Below, piece by piece: positions 54,080 through 64,000 of a stretch of 64,000 nucleotides of DNA; position 1 is the first letter of the stretch; every line of letters starts with the position of its first letter. Source of the DNA: Icerya purchasi (lineage: Eukaryota; Arthropoda; Insecta; Hemiptera; Monophlebidae); assembly GCA_039619475.1 (NCBI GenBank), contig CM077115.1:538688315-538752314 (forward strand), read 5' to 3'. The notes below the pieces were generated by a model, which saw only the letters and a list, made by a program, of their open reading frames with translations, was not told where the DNA came from and made no database searches. The translations under genes were made by a program, and so were the position numbers.

Positions 54080-55115
54080 ATGCCCACCGAAATCGTACTG
54101 TGCGACGCGCCGTGTGAACCTGTATATTTCGATTTAATGGCGTATACGGAAGAACAAGCCATCGATTTCCTGATCAAACATCGGGTTCTTCCGTATTTCA
54201 GGTTCAATTATTTCAAACAATTTTTTTTTCTTTTTTTTTCATGTTTCATTTCTTCTTATCCACTTCTGCTGCATTTTTTTATTTTTTTTTACAAAGAATG
54301 ATTTGCTATGTAGGGTTTGCTCGGCGTGTCAGAGCCTATTAACGTTGAACAAGGCGGCTTTACAATTTCGGTGTGGCCGGCGGATCGGCGGTGTTAAATG
54401 CCAATTTAAAAGTTCGGCCAAGACTGGGACGTGGCTTTCGCGTTGTCGGGTACCTGTGTTAACAATTTGGCGGTTTGTAGTTACAGTCTTGTACGTCCGT
54501 AATCCTCGTGTATATCTACTTTCCCTACTGAAATTATCAAGCGCAACAATTACCGACTGGACCTCCTTCTGTCGTGAAGTTATGCTGCATTATTTCAATA
54601 AACATTCGGCTCCTTTAGGAGGTAAGGACCGTATCGTGCAAATTGATGAAGCTAAGTTCATCAAAATGAAATTTGTGTCTACCTCCTCTTCGCGCCGAGA
54701 GGCTGGTTTATGGGTTTTTGGTGCGATTGATGTTTCCTCCGGCAATTTTTACATGACTCTTGTTCCTGACCGTAGTTCCCAAACGTTGCTTCCGATTATT
54801 CGCCGTGTTATCCGTCCCGGTTCGATCATCCAATCTGACGAATGGAGAGGGTATACACCTCTTTCTCATGATCCTAATTATATCCACCGTACTGTAAACC
54901 ATTCCGTCACTTACGTTAATCCGGTTACCGGGGTTCACACCAACAACATTGAACGTTTATGGCGTGAAGCCCGGAGTAAAATTCCGAAATATGGTACTAG
55001 GGAAGATTTCTTCCCCTACTATATCGCGGAATTTTATTTCACGCAACGAGTGCCACTGTCTCAGCTAGTGCACGAATTTTATAACACCGCCGCCGAGATC
55101 CATCCCGCATATTAA
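54080..55115 (+). CDS. Merlin (IS1016/ISXO2-like) DDE transposase, two exons
   Basis: Exon 1 54080-54201 (ATG), intron 54202-54313 (GT...AG, pyrimidine-rich), exon 2 54314-55115: 307 residues, no stops or shifts. The splice falls inside an Arg codon and joins HRVLPYFR to VCSACQSL. Zinc ribbon: Cys43, Cys46, Cys61, Cys70 (RCGRRIGGVKC). Catalytic DDE: Asp152 (QIDEAKF), Asp216 (IIQSDEWRGY) and Glu254 (NNIERLWREAR), with GLWVFGAIDVSSG and NHSVTYVNPVTGVHTN between. These are the signature blocks of the ISXO2-like transposase domain. Merlin elements excise and reinsert by cut-and-paste. Of the DNA transposons here, only this one looks functional. Confidence 0.92.
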
Positions 55116-55370
55116 GGTATGTAATTTAACATATTTCATATCTAATCTTATTTAATATTTTAACTTTATTTTTCAATTCCCTCTTTACAGTAGTTTACTC
55201 TTTTTTTACATAATTTATAGTCGGTTCGTTTTTTTTATATATTTTATTTACAGTTTTTGCTTTTTCCGCGCTATTTTAAATATGTCCCTTACTAACATAT
55301 TAACTTTCCGGTATTTCATTTTTCGCGCCATTTCTCATATAGTTAAGTTACTTCACTTTGTTTACGTCAT

Positions 55371-55482
55371 GTTCATTTTTGGTCGTAATTTTAGTTCGTT
55401 CATTTTCGCTGTTATTCGTTAGTTCATACACTATGAATAATAGCAAAAATGATCGAACTAATATTACGACCAAAAATGAACT
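55371..55482. repeat. ~112-bp palindrome at the right end of Merlin copy 1
   Basis: The arm starting GTTCATTTTTGGTCGTAATT (55371) is mirrored by the arm ending AATTACGACC-type sequence and AAAAATGAAC (55482). The arms are about 49 bases with a loop of roughly 10 and few mismatches. The right arm includes the element's right TIR, so a third copy of the terminal sequence lies inverted ~110 bp inside the end. Confidence 0.85.
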
Positions 55483-55489
55483 GGAGCCC

Positions 55490-55724
55490 CGGATCTGATC
55501 GCTTACCAACATCTGTTAGATCCGAAGCGGTCAAGTATAAGATGCTTCGTCTTTATGTATGTTAGAATCTTGAAAGTACACTTTTCAAACTTGCAAGATC
55601 GAAAAAGTTTCCGTAATTCTGTTTTAAATTTAAAGTCTTTTTCCCAAAAATTTTATTGGAAATTTAAGAAGTTTTTTTGTGTTTAAGAGATTTAAAAATT
55701 TGGTAATTATTTATAAGATCCACA
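55490..55724. repeat. Dispersed repeat between the two Merlin copies
   Basis: Bases 55605-55712 recur, inverted, at 40143-40248 within the foreign segment of rolling-circle-like copy C. The rest (CTTGAAAGTACACTTTTCAA, AACTTGCAAGATCG) contains imperfect inverted words. Probably a small non-autonomous element; its ends were not determined. Confidence 0.6.
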
Positions 55725-58189
55725 CCAGTTCATTTTACCCCTTTCTAGTTCATATTGATACGCATGACATCCTAACTTTTAGTTCATATCGAAGTATTTC
55801 ATATTTTATTAAAACTTAAATAAAAATATTAATTTTTTAAAGAATAATTCAAATTAATTGTTCTTACAGTAGTTCAAAATTTTTGAAATATTTTTCCCAC
55901 TTCATTGTTCTTAAAATATTTCAAATTCACTCACAGCCATGGATGGCTAAAAATCCAAAAGCTGAAAGCGGACAGCCGATAAATCCAAAAGCTGAAAGCG
56001 GACAGCCTATAAATCCAAAAGCTAAATTTTGACTACATTTGTAATTTAATTATTGGATACAAAATTAAAAAAATATGGTTTTTTTGTTTTAAAAATTTCA
56101 CTTCACTATTTCTAAGACATTCACAAAATTCTAGCCGCTAAAAAAATTTTCAGCTAATTTTATTTTAATTAGAAATTTTAGAACAATGTGATTTTGGTTT
56201 CCACGCCTGCTATGATATTGTTCTTAAGCCTGCTACAGATCGCGTGATTTATTGTCACGTTTATTGGGGTATTGCTATGTCGACAACGAGTTAGGAGAAT
56301 AACAGGTTCCTATGATTACTGTTACTTTTGATCTAGTAGCAGGTGATATTTAAAAACAAAATATAGAGTAACCGCAAATCGCTAATGAATAATAATTATA
56401 ACTGAATTACAATTATTGATATTATATAAGATATTATTACAAATTATGTTTCTTTTATATATCTGAAATATATCAATAAAATTTTTATATTGTCTAATTA
56501 CAATTACTTAAATTTAAAAAAGTAATATCTAAGATCGCTCATTTTAAAGACTCAAGTTAGAAACTTAAAATATTGTTTTGAAAAATGTACGGATTTTATT
56601 GTAATTTTATCATAATGTGAAATTTCACTTTGCTTCCAATAAATTGTCAAGCCCTTTCGCCAAATAAAATTGTATGCTATGTACTGCTTTTGTAAATCCG
56701 AGTAAAATCTAGAAAAAACAATGTTTCAACACACATCTCAGATAAAGTTTATATAATTAATCATGAAGAATTCATTCCCAATTCTAAACTAATTCCAGCT
56801 ATTATATTTTCATTAAACTGACACTGTTAATAATGGCTAAATTTGTTACCGGCAAAATTTTTGACAGTAAAAATTAATATTTGATAAAAATATTAAGTTT
56901 TTTTAAATAATACATTTTACACAAAAATAAATATATAAATGAAAGAATAGAGAGAGATATATAAATATACCCAACATGTTCAACCTTCGCCTTTACATTT
57001 TCCTATATGCTACTCCAGTGCCGGATTAAGCAAGCGCGGGGCCCACAGCAAATTCTATTGAGGGGCCCTTGATCTACTTAGTTCTTAAGTATAAAGTGGT
57101 AAAACAATAATTCAGTACTCAATATGTTTATTTGCCGCTTATAGGTTAAAATTATGTTAATGTTTAATAGTAAAGTAGATTACAATAGGCCCTGTTGGCC
57201 TTCGATAAGTACAAAATGCCAGGTTGAGATTGCCCTGGCAATTTAATGTAATTTTGATAAAAAACTAACATTTTAAAACTGACGATTAATAACGACGAAC
57301 TTTTATTGTTTTTTAAACTTTTAAAAAGTAACTTTTCTAGCTTTAATGCGGGCGAATTTAGAGATAATACGATACGAATATCAATTTCTCTGAGCAAATC
57401 ATATTCTATATTCATCAAAGAGAAATAATTCAGACGTTCTGGACTCATCGTGTTCCACCTTAATTCATTTTTTATACGCTTCAATGTCGAAAATGAACGT
57501 TCGCCACTGACTAAAGTGGTAATGAGAAACAAATAAATGCGCAAAGCAATTTCTAAATTGGACAAATATGATTCTAATGAATTTTCCATTAGGAATTTAT
57601 AATATTAAATTTTCAGAGCTTCGTTTTTCTAAGTGCCACTTGCACCAGCCACATCCGTTTTCAGTAACTCAGAAAACTGCACTAATTCGTCGTTTAGATT
57701 GCCTTCCAAATCATTTGCATAAGCACTGACCATAATTAGAATTTTTTTCAAAATTTCTTCTGCTGTAATAGATTTTAACTGTCGAAATATTCTGAAAACG
57801 CTATTAAGTTTTTGGTATGCTTTCATGTGTTTATCTAAAGCAGATATTGTGTTATCAATAATGACAACAAACACCTCAATTTCAAACTGTTTACCAGGTG
57901 TTTCATTTTCAACAAATTCGTCAAGTGTACTAGAAACGCTAAAATGGTCATATTTTGTGTTTCGCTTGCGTCGTCTTGAAGTCTGTTGCTGATATTCATG
58001 ACAGCCTGTCAGATCTTTGGGTTTGCTTCAATATCTGAAAATCTGGATCGCATTGTTTGGACATATCCTTCATAAAGGGCGTACCCTGTATTAAGGTCTA
58101 TACTAGATGATTGCAGCGATGCACTAGTCGCTTGCACGCGTTTTAGGATACCATTCCACGTAATTGCCATTATTCCCGTTTCCAACTTA

Positions 58190-60037
58190 AGGTCGATTCA
58201 CACACATTCGTGACGTGTCAGTGACGTGTCCGTAACGAGATTGTCGCCGGCGGAAAACTACATTTCTCGTTGCAAAGTTAGATAGCGCTATTCACACACG
58301 TTCGGTGCGAGACCGGGACGGCGCCGACAAGTACTCTCGTCGTGAAACGTGACGTGATCTCACAGTGATTCGCGACGATATTTTTACGTTTTCACGACGT
58401 GATGACGACGGCATTTCTTGTGTTTTCTATTGCGGAACGAGTTGGTTCTTAATGATGAATGACGAAAAATTTATCGTAATTATACTGTGCTTTATGATCA
58501 ATCTGATGGACGGTATATGGACACAGAGTGTAAAAATTTGTTTCGGCGTCAAGGTGGCGATCGGGTTCGTAGTGTGTTGAATGATGTGTGAAAATATGCC
58601 GATTTGGTGTTGTGTGCGCGGGTGGTGCAGGCAAGCTATGTCGAGGCGTGAGAAATTGTAAAAAAAACGGAAAAATGGTATAACGTTATCAGTTCGTGGA
58701 GAGAGAGTCGGTTGTGTTATAAAATAATTTACTTTTTTTTTTATTTCTATTCTTATTTTTACTCACTCACAAAAAAATATCTATTGAACAAAACTTTCTT
58801 ATATATCTATATCTCTGAATTATACACGACAACGATTTAAATTGAGGAAGCTGCATAAAAAAACGTACACTGATTAACAAAACATGATTATACATACACA
58901 TCTAAATTCGGGTTTTTTTGTTTTTTTTTTTTTTTTATTGGCCTGAACAAATATAGTTTATTTGGCCAGTTTCGGTTTTTTCAATCATTTACACTACTAT
59001 ACTCACAAATTATTATAAAAAAACAAATATAAATTTATATATATTTTCAACATAATTCTCTCGCCTGTATTTTAAACTATTTCATCATTTTTATTATTTA
59101 CAATAAATTTTATTTTCTCGTCGACCCTATCGTGGCTGGAACGCCATAACGAATAGGCAGAACAAACACCGCCCTAAATAGTTTAGAATGTTCTAAAAAA
59201 TTCGGTCGTGTAAATGTGAGAATGTATGAGAAGATTGTTCAAATGATATGTTATGAAATTAATTTTCATATTTTTTTTTTTTTGGTTTAAACTCCTTGCG
59301 CGAATTTTCTTATTTATGTTTTTTTTAAATTCTAAAAAGCCTAATTGCTCTGCACGGTAGAGTTATTCCGGTCGTGGTATGCCGTGATGTGCCATTGGCG
59401 CCCGTTATATTGAATAAAAATTTTCGGTAAATACAATATTCAACGGAAAAGCAGCGGAATAATTGTGTCTCTTACATTATCAGCAGATTTTTAAAAAAAA
59501 TATAGAATTATAAAATCTAGTAAAAATCGGTTCAAAACTTGAGGGGATCTAATTAACTTATGTTGAGTATCTACATCATAATTATTGAGAACTCTTACCG
59601 CAAGAAGTCTTTCTCCAGGAGAGATAGCTCTTCTCCCGTGTGTATCTTCTTTTTTAAAGTAATCTTGCTAATTTACTCAACAATAAATTGAATGAATTTT
59701 CCGTCATTCGAAAATATTCGTGAAATTTTGATCCATCTTCTGCCCCAACTCTTTATACAGAGTTACGAATTCCCCTTCGACCCCCCTCTTTTCCATGCTT
59801 CATGAACCCATTTTCTTCTTTTACGTTTAACTTGCTCTTCTTCCTCATCCAAAATTAAAGCAATCATAATAAGTTCGTCATCAGAAAAATTTGCCATTCT
59901 ATGTAACACGATCACTGCACGAGTAGAACACGTTCCGGTGTGAATTCAAATCACTTGTGGTTCACGTTGGCCGACGTACGTCCCGGTCACGTCCCGTGTA
60001 CGTTACTGATACGTCACGAATGTGTGTGAATCAACCT
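58190..60037 (-). mobile_element. PIF/Harbinger-type transposon, nested in hAT-2
   Basis: TIRs AGGTYGATTCACACACATT extend about 35 bases (GTGACGTNTCAGTNACGT). They are flanked by TTA on both sides (58187-58189 and 60038-60040), the 3-bp target of PIF/Harbinger. Length 1.85 kb. It carries the start of a HARBI1-like nuclease on the minus strand but no catalytic core, so it is a deleted copy. Poly-T and poly-A tracts fill the middle. Confidence 0.9.
59690..59897 (-). pseudogene. HARBI1-like transposase N-terminus, frameshifted
   Basis: From ATG 59897: MANFSDDELIMIALILDEEE, then VKRKRRKWVHEAWKRGGSKG. After a one-base shift the sequence continues EFVTLYKELGQKMDQ and FTNIFE before a stop. R-R-x-W-V-H-x-x-W...EFxTLYKEL is the conserved start of Harbinger nucleases, just before the HTH-like region. 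The DDE part is absent. Confidence 0.8.
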
Positions 60038-61009
60038 TTAATTCGTGCTTGCAAGCTGCTGTATTTTCCGCTCACGTTGCTGGCATTATCGTAGCTTTTT
60101 CCACGAAAATCTTTGATATCAATGCCATTCTTACTTAAAAAATCTAGTAAACTTTGGGCAAGTTGTTCAGTAGTATGGCCTTCCATGTCTAAAAACTTAA
60201 AAAATCTCTTAACTGGCCCAGATGGGGTAGAACATAGTGCACTATCAGAGTCAGTCGATCTACATGCGATATATCTCGAGTAGAATCTAATGACACTGAA
60301 TAGTACTTGAATCTCTTAATTTCGCAAATAATTTGATCTAGCATGCTTGATGCAACTAATTTGGTAAATTCCTCGCATGTTGTTTTAGATAAATATGGCG
60401 TGTGTACTTTTCCTTTATGGACATAGGTTTTAATATGTTGGGTCATAAAAATGTCAAATTCGGAAAGTAATTTTAATAAACCTAAGTAATTCCCATCATG
60501 TGTTGAATCAATAATTTCATTACTAGCCCGAAACGCAAGACCTCGTTCTGCTAAATACTTTATTACTGCAATAATTCGTTTTAAAAGCATCTGCCAATAA
60601 TTTTGTTCAGTCAGAATTTGGCTCACAAGTTGAGAATCGACACACGCATTCTTGTTTTTGCGATTTAACAGCGAAATTATATCTTTTCTATGCGGAGTGC
60701 TTTCTTCATGCCTTTTCAACAAATTGTTCGTATTTTTCCAGTCATCGAACCCATCTTTCGTAAACCGTGCCGACTGATTAATATCTGAATCTATAACTTT
60801 GCAAACAAAACAGAAAAGTCGCCCTTTAGTTTCTGAATAGCACAACCGATTTCTGACGTGAGTTTTATTAGTAGGTTTATGTTTATAAGTGAAAAATGAC
60901 TTTTGACAGAATCGTGGACTAATTTCTTTTTCATACATTTTCTTTGAACTTAAAAAGTCACTGTTCATATGTTGCAGTTCGCTGCTTTCTTTTGCAATCC
61001 AATAATCTC

Positions 61010-61204
61010 TGTCAAAGTTTGCCGATTTAGCATCCTTGCCGGAGAATGCGACGTTTGCACACTGCTCGAAGAAGCCCGAGAAATTAAAATGATCTGCCTT
61101 GGAAATTGTCAAAAACGTAGTCTGAAATTTATCACAATTATTGTCATTATTTTCTAACACAGACAGCGTGATCATATATCGTCATGGCGGCCGAATCCGT
61201 CTCA
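61010..61204 (-). repeat. LTR-C 5' fragment inside hAT-2, fused to the transposase frame
   Basis: On the minus strand from 61204 it follows the first ~195 bases of LTR-C: GATTCGGCCGCCATGAC, ATAATGAYAATNATT, TTTTGACARTTTC, TTTCTCGGGCTTCTTCG, GCATTCTCCGRC. The open transposase frame starts at an ATG within it (61175) and runs through to transposase sequence at about 61010. Confidence 0.75.
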
Positions 61205-63103
61205 ATATTCAGCTTATTTTAATACCAAAATAGAACATGTCTTTTGAGAGTTCTTTTCAAGAAAAAAAAAAAAAAAAATTTATCCCAGTTAAAAAAATAT
61301 TTAGCTTATTTTAACCGCAATGGAACATGTCACAATCCTTTCTAAAAATTTGAACCGGGCACACCGCAAATTATTTGTGAACAAAATTGGTAACTATCTT
61401 GCTATGTCAGGATTACAAAGTGGTTATGAGAAATTTAATTGCAAGAAATCTCTCATTACTTTTATAACTTACATAGACTTATTACTAGAAAATAATTTTT
61501 TTGGTATATGATTGCTAAATTATAATAAAAATAATGTGAACTGTAAGTCTTACAAATAAATAGATAATTTCAACATTTTGAATCGAGCTATTTCAAATCT
61601 ACTACGCATCTACACTGAGTGTCGAGTAAGAGTGCTCGCACACGTCAGACTATTTGTAGAGCCAATTATCAGGCCGATTAAAATTCTGTACATTTATACG
61701 AGCGACTTTTTGTAGAACTTGTGCGTTTACTTTATGAAATTATGACGTGTTTTATTTTCGCCAACGAAATAATCAGTTACCGATTGTCTGCAATGAATTG
61801 TCTTGGTTAAAAAGGTGTAACGTTTCACGTTTTAGCGACATAATGTAAATTTAATATATTACGACTTAATAAGTTTCACTCAAAAAATTACGCTCAGGCG
61901 GAGGCGGGTCTGGATACGTGGGGGCCCTTTCTGCGCGGGGCCCGTAGCAATTGCTACTCTTGCTACATGGTTAATCCGGCACTGTGCTACTCTTTTATCC
62001 CTCCCCCCCTTTCAGAGACAAATCCTGGATGCGCCAATGGTAATAAATTGATATATGGTATATTGAAAGTTTACCAAAGCAAACATAATAATTGTGCATG
62101 CTTCAGTTTTCCTATCACGAATATTTTTTGAAACATTCTGGACACTGTAATCAGGAAAGCACTTAATTTTCTTAATTATTATTTCAGCTTTACAACTAAC
62201 TTTTTTTGTAGGCTGTAATCGAAATACTTTTTTCCTTACTGAATGATCATTCTGCAAAATGTTTTAAAATATAAGTAACAAACTTACATTTTATTATTTA
62301 AGTAATGTTTGTTTATAATATAAAAATTAAAAATTTACTAATTCAGAGGTTTCTTGTGATTTTCTCTTATTATATTGTGGTCCATGAGTACATTGCATTA
62401 ATAATGTGGTAAGATTATAAATGACTCCAAACAAGAATATCCATGCCAATTTATCGCCTATATATTTAAATTTACAGAAATTGTTAATAAAATCTCATTT
62501 CCATTAGGTACATGATACAGAAAATACTATTTCTAGAATACAACATACTTTTATTTTATTGTGAAGTCCTAATAAAAAACAAAAGCTTTTGATAATAAGA
62601 AGTTATTAAAAATTTGACAATTACGTTCTCCTTCAATAAAGGATAAATACGAATTTATATTTTCAATAAAGTTGTTTAGGATTTAAAAAATTTCTTCATT
62701 TTTAAACATTTTATTTAAAAACAGAAAAAACAACTTTAGAACAATAACAACAAACAATGAAAAATACTAAATAGCGAAACTAAAATTTATAGATCAGTAA
62801 AGTTGTGAGATTTAAAATAATAGAACGAATGTTAAGAAGAACAAACATGATAGTAATCAAAAATAACAGATATTGTAAGAACCTGTTATTCTCCTAATTC
62901 GTTGTCGACATAGCAATACCCCATTTATTGCATCATGTCATCGACCGCTCATTTGCATGTGAATTGTGAATAGTCCATCGCGCGTGTTATCTTTGTTATT
63001 GTCGCGCCGGTTGTTATCCTTCGGAGCTTCAAAATTTGTGTTTTTATTACTTTTTTATTGTTTTTTATTTGTTTTTTTTCTTTTTTTTTATTAATTTTTA
63101 AGT

Positions 63104-63224
63104 ATGCCTGCCGAAATTGAATTGTGCGACGCGTCGTGTGAACCCACGTTTTACCAGTTAATGCGGTATACGGAAGAAGAAATACCAATTATTACATCAA
63201 ACATCGGGTTCTTCCGTATTTCAG
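63104..63224 (+). pseudogene. Merlin copy 2 transposase exon 1, frameshifted
   Basis: Starting MPAEIELCDASCEPTFYQLM, it parallels MPTEIVLCDAPCEPVYFDLM of copy 1 and keeps the splice donor (TTTCAG|GTTAAA). A one-base loss after RYTEEE puts the rest out of frame. Exon 2, with the zinc ribbon and DDE residues, is absent. Confidence 0.8.
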
Positions 63225-63315
63225 GTTAAATTAGTTGAAACCACTTTTTTTCGCTTTTTTTTTATACTTCATTTCTTTCTACCTACTTCTGCGCTATTTT
63301 TTGACATATATATGT

Positions 63316-63640
63316 CTTTAGGCTGGAGGTCAACTTAAAATCATGTAACGCAACGCAACGAAAAACGCAACGAAACGCAACGTTCTCTTTCTAATTTCGT
63401 AAAACATTTTAACATTCCGCAGATAATTTCGTATAACTTTTTTCTTGTCGTCTGAAGGTTTTGCGCGACAATTCTCGAAATTTAGAATTAAAAACCCAGC
63501 ACTTGGAATGGTATGTGGCGATTTAATTTTTGCTAGGTAATTCGATACGTAATTTTCACGTAATTGCCTGTTCACTCGATTTAATTTATATGTAAATTAT
63601 ATTCAACTTCGTGACTCGTAAAAAATAAAAAATAATAATA
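63316..63640. other. Unassigned, with CAACG-type short tandem repeats
   Basis: It begins after TTTAGGCTGGAGGTCAAC and has GCAACGCAACG/AACGCAACG repeated five to six times around 63345-63382. These resemble subterminal repeats of Harbinger-like elements and may mark another small transposon replacing the Merlin 3' half. A minus frame at 63330-63575 has no recognised product. Confidence 0.35.
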
Positions 63641-63654
63641 GAAAACCAAAATCA

Positions 63655-63810
63655 ATGGCCGATTCGACGCAGGAATCACGTGAACGCAAGAGGGACGAGG
63701 AATTTCAGAACAGCCATGAATTCCTTCAGTTCATGAAGGAAACACCTTTCGGTTCCAATACTACCAAAAATGAGAAGTTTGAAGCGTTTCTTTCGATTCA
63801 TCGATTTGAA
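63655..63810 (+). CDS. Short ORF, first copy of a duplicated gene start
   Basis: ATG 63655 opens MADSTQESRERKRDEEFQNS and ends at TAA 63810 (51 aa). Its first codons and the ~20 bases before the ATG are repeated at 63893-63940 before a second ATG. It could be the first coding exon of a spliced gene, a broken duplicate, or chance. The acidic/basic start without hydrophobic stretch suggests a cytosolic or nuclear protein. Confidence 0.35.
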
Positions 63811-63907
63811 TAAACCGGCTTCGAAGAGTGGTGCCGAACGAAGCCGTGAGTGACGACAACGGCAAATGAATAAAAAACAAAAAGTTTGCAATGTAGAACC
63901 AAAATCA

Positions 63908-64000
63908 ATGGCCGATTCGCCACAGGAATCACATAAACGCACGATCGTTCGCCTTCAAATTGGTAAACCGTATATGATCAGAGCGAATATTGACATGCTA
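63908..64000 (+). CDS. Putative gene start, possibly BTB family (runs off window)
   Basis: ATG 63908 opens MADSPQESHKRTIVRLQIGK, then PYMIRANIDML to the last base, without stop. VRLQIGKPYMIRANIDML resembles the first strand and helix of a BTB/POZ fold (V-x-L-x-V-G...Y-x-x...L). If so, the BTB/BACK C-terminus at 1-537 and this start are neighbouring paralogues on the same strand separated by the transposon nest. Only 31 residues are visible, so the call is tentative. Confidence 0.35.
   Translation, partial: MADSPQESHKRTIVRLQIGKPYMIRANIDML

Larger units (their letters stand above)
52481..55489 (+). mobile_element. Merlin DNA transposon, copy 1, apparently complete
   Basis: The TIRs are GGGCTTCCAGTTCATTTT at 52481 and the complement of GGGCTCCAGTTCATTTT ending at 55489 (one-base indel). 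It encodes an ISXO2/IS1016-like DDE transposase with one intron. Length is about 3.0 kb. The left ~500 bases recur in a second copy at 55725. No convincing 8-9-bp target duplication is visible, so the outermost bases could be off by a few. Confidence 0.85.
57164..61175 (-). pseudogene. hAT-2 transposase (TTF/ZMYM1 type), broken
   Basis: Segments in order: 61175-60189 with a TTF-type finger (RLCYSETKGRLFCFVCKVI, H-x4-HRKD), LAERGLAFRASNEI, FTKLVASSMLDQI and YYSVSLDSTRDISHVDRL (catalytic Asp region); after a shift near 60200, FLDMEGHTTEQLAQSLLDFL and RGKSYDNASNVSGKYSSLQA; then the Harbinger insert; then KLETGIMAITWNGILKRVQA; 57874-57629; and 57589-57164 with the dimerisation motif SGERSFSTLKRIKNELRW. 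Removing the insert and one TTA rejoins LQAR to IKLETG in frame. A stop near 57629 and the shift show it is dead. Its first ~55 residues are LTR-derived. Confidence 0.88.
57016..61984 (-). mobile_element. hAT-2 DNA transposon, split by a Harbinger element
   Basis: TIRs CAGTGCCGGATTAA at 57016 and its complement ending 61984, subterminal CGCGGGGCCC blocks on both sides, and a perfect 8-bp duplication TGCTACTC (57008-57015 and 61985-61992). It encodes a ZMYM/DUF4371-type hAT transposase on the minus strand. Without the Harbinger insert it is about 3.1 kb. Confidence 0.95.
56267..62922. mobile_element. Element with ~43-bp TIRs (8-bp target type), split by hAT-2
   Basis: GGGTATTGCTATGTCGACA (56267) and its complement ending at 62922 match over about 43 bases with one mismatch. 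They are flanked by GTTTATTG (56259-56266) and ATTTATTG (62923-62930), an 8-bp duplication with one change. Own sequence, without hAT-2, is about 1.68 kb, AT-rich. A minus frame at 62012-62257 (VSCKAEIIIKKIKCFPDYS) has no recognised relative. The 8-bp duplication suggests a hAT- or P-type non-autonomous element. Confidence 0.8.
55725..63315 (+). mobile_element. Merlin copy 2, split by nested DNA transposons, right end lost
   Basis: Starting CCAGTTCATTTT, it follows copy 1 (TTCATATTGATACGCATGAC, GAAATTTTTCCC-type repeats, then ATGTGATTTTGG) to 56266. It resumes at 62923 (TCATGTCATCGACCGC, GTCGCGCCGGTTGTTATC) up to the first exon and the start of the intron. Sequence after about 63315 is unrelated to the Merlin second exon, so the 3' half is missing. 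The gap is the TIR element 56267-62922. Confidence 0.8.

Noticed and set aside
1..64000. CRISPR array or prokaryotic mobile system
   Set aside because: The tandem repeats have 100-300-bp units without spacer structure, and the gene content (LINEs, hAT, Merlin with an intron) is eukaryotic.

Overview
This looks like arthropod (probably insect) genomic DNA: AT-rich, spliced, with no prokaryotic gene layout. Almost all 64 kb is a nest of transposable elements. Likely host coding sequence is visible only at the edges: the 3' end of a BTB/BACK-domain gene on the left (1-537) and, tentatively, two closely spaced starts of one gene family on the right (63655-64000). The species cannot be named from the sequence alone.

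Layout. 754-9105: two ends of one LTR family ('LTR-B'), with a ~306-bp tandem repeat, a rolling-circle-like element (copy A, 2729-5954) and a mariner relic between them. 9106-13760: a decayed RNase-H-type LINE cut off by a pogo-like remnant. 13889-25497: rolling-circle-like copy B, split by a nearly intact I-like LINE (16719-24253), which is itself split near its stop codon by a younger LINE (16830-18943). 25498-28846: 5' part of an LTR retrotransposon ('LTR-C') on the minus strand. 29056-29918: a LINE 3' fragment. 30438-47040: a second LTR-C 5' LTR, opened by rolling-circle-like copy C (30891-40435, carrying a Jockey-like LINE) and by hAT-1 (40499-46681, carrying a second Jockey-like LINE that holds a solo LTR-B). 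47273-49987: an element with ~145-bp terminal inverted repeats (TIRs). 52127-55489: a hAT remnant opened by a Merlin transposon whose spliced transposase looks intact. 55725-63315: a second Merlin opened by a TIR element, which holds hAT-2, which holds a PIF/Harbinger element.

Many of these nestings can be read exactly, because target-site duplications are visible: TGAAAGTT, TTTAGC, ATTATTTCC, CTCGCTTC, TGCTACTC, TTA, ATGC. Several interrupted reading frames rejoin when the inner insert is removed, which gives a relative insertion history.

The most unusual element is a three-copy family starting AGGATTCCGTA and ending with subterminal TACGGAATCCT plus the hairpin GCATGAAACCTCATGC, inserted in T-runs. 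Its core is an array of ~287-bp repeats. These are the structural marks of Helentron-associated (DINE-1/HINE-like) elements. One copy has two successive 3' ends enclosing ~780 bp of foreign sequence. Other points of interest are an LTR fragment fused in frame to a hAT transposase, an SGNH-hydrolase-like ORF beside an LTR-retrotransposon gag, and an apparently intact Merlin transposase.
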